From Blasia pusilla (lineage: Eukaryota > Marchantiophyta > Marchantiopsida > Blasiales), in the NCBI GenBank assembly GCA_050084515.1, contig CM114271.1:27900001-27964000 (forward strand): 64,000 nt of DNA, given 5' to 3'. The position numbers and the translations under genes are program-made. Below are positions 57,495 to 64,000 of the stretch, piece by piece (the first letter of the stretch is position 1; each line of letters starts with the position of its first letter). Below the pieces are notes generated by a model, which was not told the DNA's origin, searched no databases, and saw nothing but the letters and a program-made list of their open reading frames with translations.

Positions 57495-58496
57495 TGTCGC
57501 GCCCCTACTCTCCTTGAACGTCAATCTTTAGTGTTGCGGAAGCGTGCGTTTAGTAGGTCACGAACTCATCGCCGATCTGCACTTAAACACACACTCTCGT
57601 TAGTCAGGTTTGGCCAACCGGCGTTCCAACCCACCGAGTCCTAAACTCGACGTCTCATCAAGCTCAACCTTCCTTAGTTCCTAGCTCCCAACACATGGCA
57701 AGTCCTTCAAGACTTGGAACAGACTTCCTGGTTAGTCCAGGGATCTGAAACGGCACTTGCACGCCTAGCGATCCCAACTGTTCAACGGTCCTCGTGTGAG
57801 TTCCGAACCGAGACCCAAGTAATTGAGTCGTGGCGTGAAATCCAAGAGGGATGTCTAAAATCGACTCAATGGACTTGGTGCAGGTTTTCCAACCCAACGC
57901 CCAAACTCGCGTTCCGTTCCATGCCCTTGATCCGCCCCGCGGCGCCCAAAGTGGGGTTTGGGTTCCAAGCACTCTTGGAGACCTTCCCCCTTACTAGTAC
58001 TTCTGGGGTTCTCCAATAACCCCTCCCCTTTGGGAAAAGAGGTTCGGGCCCTTCATTGTGGCCCTCAACCCGACACCACTTACAGTCGTTTTCGGGTTGT
58101 ATCTCGGCCGCTGCTTATGCGTTTGCAGCGATCTTTAGTGCGTTTTGACCGGCTCTCCATAAGCTTTCCAACGCATCCTTATTTGCTCCAAACGCATCTT
58201 GGTACTAAAAGTTATGGCTAGAAATACAGTCAGAAACTCTCAAACGCAAGTGGCGTTCCAAATCCGGATCTTTCCTTTGGCAACCCACTTCCTAGACTCG
58301 ACTTCTTTCAAGTCTCATTCCGCGTTTGGTCCAGGTTTCTGAGTTGCGACCATCACATCTGAAACGCGACTTCTCGCTCGCGTCTCGTCTCTTGTCTCCT
58401 CTTTGAGACAACTCCAACGCGCAAACCATCTTAGCATGAGCCCGCTAATGTTCCGATGTTCCGCTTGGCACTTGTTTGGTCATGAGGGTCGCGACA
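57495..58496 (-). repeat. 5' LTR of the nested chromovirus
   Basis: 1002 bp, partner of 51158-52153. The outer flank is the AAGGT target duplication. Confidence 0.95.
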
Positions 58497-58562
58497 AAGG
58501 TCCTGCATCTCACCAACATCTCGATGAATGGCCGCAGGTAAATCTTAGCAATAGTCCTTGCA

Positions 58563-58712
58563 GGCTTGCGGTGTATGTTGTGTGGTTCCGCTTGTGGTGC
58601 AGCCACTATACTAGTCTGTGATGGGTGTTTGAGAGGATGGCATATGGCATATTTGACACCACCTCTCACTAGGGTTCCTCAAGGATGATGGATGTGTCCC
58701 AGATATACATAG
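58563..58712 (+). pseudogene. Inverted PHD finger of the methyltransferase family
   Basis: The plus strand reads GLRCMLCGSACGAATILV, CDGCLRGWHMAYLTPPL, a TGA, then WMCPRYT and a stop. It matches the PHD at 50620-50770 residue for residue outside a few changes. It keeps the third zinc Cys that the other copy lost, but has Cys-to-Tyr changes elsewhere. It points opposite to the integrase fragments on both sides, so it marks an inversion or a third inserted fragment. Confidence 0.75.
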
Positions 58713-58719
58713 AGTAGGT

Positions 58720-59470
58720 AGTTCTACATTCCAAGTTCTCGAATGCCATGGGCATCACTCTCCGAAACAACTGAGCCTATGGAGAACATGCTCGCATCCA
58801 TACATTTGGGTCATCAAGGTCCAGCACCTCACCAACATCTCGACGAATGGCTGTAGGTAAATCTAGCTCTCGGCCATAAAGTAGCAAGTACGGTGAAAAT
58901 TACGCTAAGGATGCCTTCTTGCTGAATCTGTATCCCATCGCCAACTACCGCAACTGGAGGTCCCAATCTCCTAGGTGACCTCTCTGCAAGCCATACTTGC
59001 ATAAACCCCTCTTCACCGTTTGCACAACTCTCTCGGCTAATCCATTCGCCTCGGGATGATCTCGCAAAGTTGTGCGGTGGTCGATCAGTGCCTGATTACA
59101 CAAGGCCTGGAACTCACTGCGAAATTTGCTACCTTGGTCTGTCAACACCTCAACCGGTGCACCATAATGACTCAGCACTCTGTCAAGGAAGGCATAAGCC
59201 ACTCCCTCACTTGCTTTGTCAGGCAATGCTACCAACTCGATCCACTTCGAGAAGTACTCGACCATCACCAACACATAACGATTGTGATCCTCCGTCAAAG
59301 GCAAAGGTCTGGCAAAATCCAAACCCCATCTATACCCTAAGCCCATGATTGGTAATGGATGCAATTGTGGAGTCGGAGCATTGAACGATGCTCAGACCCG
59401 ATCACACACCATGCACCTGGCAATAAATTGCTGAACGTCAGTCTGCATGCCTCACCACCAATACTGAATC
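58720..59470 (-). pseudogene. Integrase of copy C
   Basis: Zinc-binding HKELGHFGMKWTYNLL with FIARCMVCDRV, then the core open at 59364-58945: LGYRWGLDFARPLPLTEDHN (Asp), LSHYGAPVEVLTDQGSKFRS (Asp) and DHPEANGLAERVVQTVKRGL (Glu), so the D,D,E triad is intact. The C-terminal part is degraded and ends at MAFENL (about 58735). Confidence 0.85.
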
Positions 59471-60400
59471 TGGAGCAAGTTGTACGTCCACTTCATCCCA
59501 AAGTGACCCAACTCCTTGTGGGCATGTTGCAGTAGATGTGCTCTTTGTGAAGGATGCGGCACTACGCATACTCTACCATCCTCCGAAACCCTCAAAACAT
59601 GTGTCCCCTCCCAACGGAACCGTCTGGCCCGCTGTAGGATCTGATCCCGCTCTCTAGCATCCACGGTGCTCGCAACGCTGCTAGTACGAAGGTACTCCAA
59701 GACTACTCCATCATCATGAATATCTCGGCCACCTATCGTCTCTTCAGTGGCCTCGGGATCCAAGGACTCTCCACTAGACCTCGCCATCGAAGTCTCCACA
59801 CTTTGGCTCTCCAAAGCCAACATGCCTAAATAGGCTGACGCGTGCCATCCTGGCACTGACTCCTCATCACTCTCTCCATGCCATCGAGCTCTAGTCGCAT
59901 CTCGCTGACTCGGGCATGGGTTACGACTCAACCCATCTGCATCCTGGTTGAGCGTCCCAGGTCTATGTACCACATGAAAATCATACTCCTGCAACAACAG
60001 AGCCCATCTCGAAAGCTTCCCTGTAAGCTTGTCGGACTCCATCAACCACTTCAGTGGTTGATGATCAATGAAGATGGTAAAGGGATTTCCGAATAACTAA
60101 CACCTAAAATGTGTGACAGCCCACACTTCAGCCATGCACTCATCCTCATACGAGTTGTACTTCATCTCTGCAGCGTTGTTCGAGGGGCTAGCGTAAGCCA
60201 CCAGGAACTCTCTACCCTCATCATCATGTTGGGTGAGCACCGCTCCAAGCCCTAACATGCTCCAATCTGTGTGCAACTGGAAAGGAAGCCCCCTCATCGG
60301 TCTCCTTAATATGGGCGCGGACGTCAACCTGTCCTTGAGCATCTAAAATGCTTGCTCGTGCTCATCCCCCTAGTGCCACTCGTGATCCACCTTGGTTAGC
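59471..60400 (-). pseudogene. RNase H of copy C
   Basis: 60342-60097: LKDRLTSAPILRRPMRGLPF, QLHTDWSMLGLGAVLTQHDD, REFLVAYASPSNNAAEMKYN, EDECMAEVWAVTHFRC. After a stop it continues at 60045-59471 with KLSRWALLLQEYDFHVVHRP and a long linker to integrase. Single stop near 60097. Confidence 0.8.
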
Positions 60401-61390
60401 AAGGTTAGCGGCTTCTCAATCGAACTGAATCCCTTGACGTATCGCCGATAGAAGTGTGCCAATCCCATGAATGCACGAACATGGCTCACATCTATAGGGC
60501 GTGGAATGCGTCAGATAGCCTCTGCCTTCGTTTGCTGAACACCAAGGCCCCCTGGATATATCGTATGACCCAAGTACTCAATCTAGTCGTAGAAGAACTT
60601 GCACTTGCTTGGATGTAGCTTCAGCCCATGTAATTGCAATCGTCGAAACACCTCCTCTAGATGTCGCTCATGCTCCTCAACCGTGGCGCTAATGACTACG
60701 ATGTCATCAATATAACACCTAGAAAAATCCAGAACAGCCAAGATCCTATCCATGACCCTCTGAAACTCAGCCCGAGCGTTCTTTAATCCAAATGGTAAGA
60801 ACCGCCAATGGTACAAACAATCCTTCCCGTGAGGATCCATGCCCCAAAATACCGTCTTCTACCTATCCTCCAATCTGATAGGTAGCTGATGGTATCCAAC
60901 TCGCAAATCCAATGAACTGAAGACTTTTGTGTGACCAATCGCATCAAAGATCTCGTGAGGGATGGGCATGGCAGACCTATCGGACTTCGTCTACCGATTG
61001 ATAGGTCGGTAATCCCCACACATCCGCCTATCCGTCCAGTTGCCATGCACATCCTTCTTGGCACGCATGACAGTGGCAGATGCATACTCTCCATGCGACA
61101 TCTCCACTTGTCTTGCTCCGACCAAGTCATGGCTCCTACTCTGAATCAGAGCCCTCTCCATATCACTGTACCTGTAGGGTTGTTGGAAGATCCGCGTATC
61201 ACTCAACAACTCAATGCGCATCCCCGGTCCCTTCAGCATACCCAAATCCTCCATGCTAAAAGCAAAGCAACTCCTATAACTCTTGAGGAACTGATGTATC
61301 CGGCGCCGCTCTCCTCCTTTCAACTTAGGGCCCATATATGGCTCCCAAGTCTCCATCGTGACTACGATAGGACTCTCTGGCATGGGTATC
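60401..61390 (-). pseudogene. Reverse transcriptase of copy C
   Basis: 61383-60991: KLKGGERRRIHQFLKSYRSC, RIELLSDTRIFQQPYRYSDM, MCGDYRPINR. Then in other frames SSVHWICELDTISYLSDW and 60840-60583: DPHGKDCLYHWRFLPFG, LKNARAEFQRVMDRILAV, CYIDDIVVISATVEEH. The YIDD motif is intact; frameshifts break the fingers region. Confidence 0.85.
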
Positions 61391-61398
61391 GGTGGTTG

Positions 61399-62640
61399 CT
61401 ATGGTGCAACCTTGTCTCGAACAACAACACTTGGCCGCTCTCCTACAGCCAACTGCAAACTCTGATCTCCTCCACGTGCAGTGCCCAGAACGATGCTCGA
61501 TGCTGTGGCTATCATCTCCTGGCGTACATGCAAAACATCCCAAGAAGTCCAAGGGTATCTCTCTTGATCTCCCCTAGTGTGTAGATCTCCTCGGGTCTCG
61601 CCCCCGGCCAGTGACTCCACCGTCTCGGTAGGCATGGGGCTCACCAACGCAACCGTTGTGATCAGTCGCGATCTCATACGGCGCTGCTCATCCACTCCCA
61701 AGTTGAGGATCCATGTCAAGTAGTTCAGGTCCATTGCCTGACCCAAGACATGGCGTCATGATGCCTCTGACACTGATGGTACTACCGTCACTCCTGTGGG
61801 AAATCCCATCACTCGCTCTCTTTCATCCGCGTTGGGCTCCACCAACCGCTGAACCTGGTTATCCCAAACCAAGCCAGGATTGGCCTCCTTGTATGCATAG
61901 GCAAGGCTAGGCGCGGCCTGCCTACCCTGTTGACCATAGTCAAGGATGGTCGATCATTGTGCCTCATTGCCTGTGATCGACGACCTGGATCCAGAATGGA
62001 ATCCACTAACAAATGGGAGGGGCGCTCCACCCTCGCATACGCCCTCCATAACACCACATGGGGCACCAAGTTGGTCCACCATAGACGCGGGCGATGGGCT
62101 CTAGAACCTACACTCGTCACATCCAAGAACACTGCTGGGCCAATCCAGGCACGTACCTGATGAGCACTCATCACCACCCGTGACCTGGAGTCTCCTAAGA
62201 TTGGCACGTTCTCCAGAATGTAGACTGGAGAACGAGACTAGTGCTCCTACAACTGCCATACAATCCTCAACATCTCACATAACAACCTAGATCGAGTGTC
62301 AGCCAGCCCGCTGCCTCATCCAGCACTCGATTGGCCTTGTCATGGCCAACCGACAATGACCAAATCAATGGTCCCTACTCGCTCTAAGTCCTATGCCCCC
62401 AGCAAGGAAATATCCCTTAGTAGGGAACTCTGGTGCCCCTGTACCGCGGACGTAAACAATAAGTCAGGAAAACGTAGGCCTTACTGCGCCACATGTCAAA
62501 ATGAGATGCGCCTCGCAACATCATCACTCTCCACATAGAGGTACTGCTACACTTGCACTCTGCCTTCAAAACAACAGCTAACCCGATGCTAATCCCTCCA
62601 AAGAGATCTAACACTCAAATATCCTCCTCCGGGATACACC
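61399..62640 (-). pseudogene. C5 cytosine DNA methyltransferase within pol, copy C
   Basis: Second copy of the domain. Motif I (MLDLFGGISIGLAVVL) is at 62614-62567, then a frameshift and YLYVESDDVARR. VIVGWPCQGQS (motif IV) lies at about 62320-62355. 62207-61809 is open from just after motif VI (ILENVPILGDSRSRVVMSAH) through FLDVTSVGSRAHRPRLWWTN (motif VIII) to RPSLTMVNRVGRPRLALP. MGFP appears in another frame at about 61803-61814. 61746-61399 starts with the end of motif X (GQAMDLNYL) and continues as the linker to RT (SPMPTETVESLAGGETRG). Same place and same motifs as copy B with many substitutions, so the domain was inherited with the element. Four or more breaks make it inactive. Confidence 0.8.
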
Positions 62641-63500
62641 ACACAATGGGTGTGGTATCCAAGGGTGTCATCGTAGCACTCCCTGCTACCTCGGGTTTCT
62701 CAGACCCGTCACGCTCTGGTGCAAACGCCTTGCTCCACGCGGTTTGCACGTACTTATCTACCAATCGTTGAAGTTCCTGAATCCAACAAGATGCTTTGCG
62801 GACTAAAAGGCCTATCTCCGAGACTCACCAACTTGAAGACCTCTCCCTGGTTATCCAACAACACAACACCAGGAGAAGCCATGGCACGCTCTATGGCGGG
62901 TCTAGCGGACATCTCCGCCATCCTAGCAGCCGCAGCCTGGCATGAATTTGACGAGCATCCGCTCCAAGGGCAGGTCCATCACCTCCTCTGCAATCACCTC
63001 TGAATGTGATGCAGGAACTCCAACTCCGCGCTCACATAGTGAAACGGCCAGCCGAAAAGCCTCGGCGGGTGTACCCCCCAACGTCATAACATCGGAAGCA
63101 AAAAATAAAGGAGTGCGGTACACAACGATGGCCGCCCCCAACAACGTGCTCGACACATGCCCCTCCTGAGCATCAACAATAGGAGTCGTCGCACTTGCTT
63201 CTCCTATGGCCCTCTGTGCCTACACACCAACAACATCACCAACTCTCCAGGAACTTTGATGAGGACCCATCGATGGGGTTCTCATCGCTTTGGACAACGT
63301 GAAAGACTGAGGAAGCCTAGTATGTTTTCTGGCTTCCCCTTGTTGTGGATCCAACTCTGCGGCTACTCCACGTGTCACAACTGCGGCGGCCTCCATCTAG
63401 GCAACCCCGCACATCCAACCACGATCCTCCATATGATGTCGATGCCACGGATCCGGTATCGGGTAACCTCAATGCCATAGAGACAATCTGCTCCTGTAGC
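62641..63500 (-). pseudogene. Pre-protease region of copy C, protease deleted
   Basis: 63156-62923: MSSTLLGAAIVVYRTPLFFA, TLGGTPAEAFRLAVSLCERG, EEVMDLPLERML. It continues in another frame through the codons for a DSG tripeptide at about 62780, then goes straight to linker sequence ending near EQGVCTRA. The remainder of protease present in copy B (about 300 bp) is missing. Confidence 0.7.
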
Positions 63501-64000
63501 TGCTGTATCTGAGCAGCTATCCTAGCCTCACGTTCGGCGTCTCCCTTAGCGCGTCTAGGTGGTGGTACTCTACCTCCTCCACGGGCAGCTCCACTATCCT
63601 GTCAGGCCCCAACCTCTCTAGGCCCACCCGGATCGGCTACTCGCTCTAGTGCCCTCTCTAGCCCTCGTTCCGTACGTAACTCAGGATATAAACTGAAACA
63701 CCATACCTCTGACAATAGTCACACCAATAACCTCCTGGTGCAACACCATCCTCTCCTCCATGCTGAGGCACACGTCGATGACCCTGACGAGTGCAATCTC
63801 GCTGATGATGGGCTCCACCACATGACCAAGAAGTAATAGTAGGCGGCTGCTGCTGAGCCGCATATGAAGGTGGAGGTCTCTGTGGCAGGGCCCTCCAGTA
63901 TCCTCCCTAAGCTCATGGTGCCACAGTCGACCTATCTTGGAGTCCACATTGCTGCACAGGTGGTGCAGCCAATCGTGACTGCTCTCGCCCAAAACCCATG
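63501..64000 (-). pseudogene. gag C-terminal part of copy C, cut by window end
   Basis: 63992-63681 and overlapping frames encode the region around the gag zinc knuckles (HHQRDCTRQGHRRVPQ-like and YCQRYGVSVYI-like sequence) in broken frames. The rest of gag lies beyond 64000. Confidence 0.6.

Larger units (their letters stand above)
51158..58496 (-). mobile_element. Complete chromodomain Ty3/gypsy element (chromovirus), nested
   Basis: A 7339-bp LTR retrotransposon in reverse orientation, bounded by direct repeats 51158-52153 and 57495-58496 and flanked by the 5-bp duplication AAGGT (51153-51157 and 58497-58501). LTRs start TGTCGCG and end CGCGACA. On the minus strand the order is 5' LTR, primer site, gag, zinc knuckle, protease, RT, RNase H, integrase, chromodomain, polypurine tract, 3' LTR. 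The LTRs are very alike, with scattered single-base indels, so insertion is fairly recent. Yet several frameshifts and stops break pol. It sits inside the integrase gene of copy D. Confidence 0.95.
58720..64000 (-). mobile_element. Ty3/gypsy copy C with DNA methyltransferase
   Basis: Minus-strand copy running off the window at 64000. Order from the right: gag (63500-64000 on), pre-protease (62800-63160), methyltransferase (61690-62620), reverse transcriptase (60401-61390), RNase H (59471-60400), integrase (58720-59470). The protease body is deleted: sequence jumps from the active-site DSG (about 62780) to the methyltransferase linker. Integrase ends at AFENL where the inverted PHD begins. It has several stops and frameshifts. 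Confidence 0.85.

Overview
The window looks like nuclear DNA of a streptophyte (green plant lineage). Evidence: two spliced plant-type host genes with GT-AG introns, one of them a DUF1995/LPA3-type chloroplast protein; a plant-mitochondrial-type small-subunit rRNA fragment; and Ty3/gypsy, CACTA, Helitron and LINE relics. The mitochondrial fragment (AATGAACGCTAGCGATATGC) differs from the angiosperm form I remember, so a non-seed plant or charophyte is my guess. The species is not determined.

Layout. 1-4.9 kb: AT-rich DNA with a minus-strand LINE relic (about 2.06-3.13 kb) and a scrap of retrotransposon gag leader (4.36-4.52 kb). 4.96-5.64 kb: an unrecognised 225-aa ORF. 7.98-12.39 kb (minus): a 13-exon gene for an LPA3-like DUF1995 protein, whose intron 8 holds a mitochondrial rRNA/tRNA insert (NUMT). 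13.97-18.28 kb (minus): an 11-exon gene for M18 aspartyl aminopeptidase, with one GC-AG intron and a 22-bp perfect intronic hairpin. I joined the exons of both genes by hand: frames are kept throughout and no stop codon appears.

19.0-33.2 kb: a Helitron-type PIF1 helicase gene (minus) split in two by a roughly 12.7-kb CACTA-like element (20.2-32.9 kb). The CACTA-like element carries broken exons resembling an EDM2-like PHD region, a BRCT domain and DUF4216, plus long GA/CT microsatellites and AGTCAT-rich subterminal arrays. 33.2-38.5 kb: a deleted Ty3/gypsy copy (minus). 39.2-42.3 kb: a LINE tail, a second Helitron relic and a solo LTR.

42.5-64 kb: several copies of one unusual Ty3/gypsy family. 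Its pol contains a complete-looking C5 cytosine DNA methyltransferase between protease and reverse transcriptase, and a PHD finger after integrase. One copy of the family is itself split by a complete chromodomain Ty3/gypsy element (51158-58496) with paired ~1-kb LTRs, a 5-bp target duplication (AAGGT), an initiator-Met-type primer site and a polypurine tract.

The retrotransposon with both a DNA methylation writer and a histone-tail reader is the most notable find. The copies here carry stops and frameshifts and look inactive, but two independent copies share the methyltransferase and two share the PHD finger, so both belong to the family and are not chance insertions.
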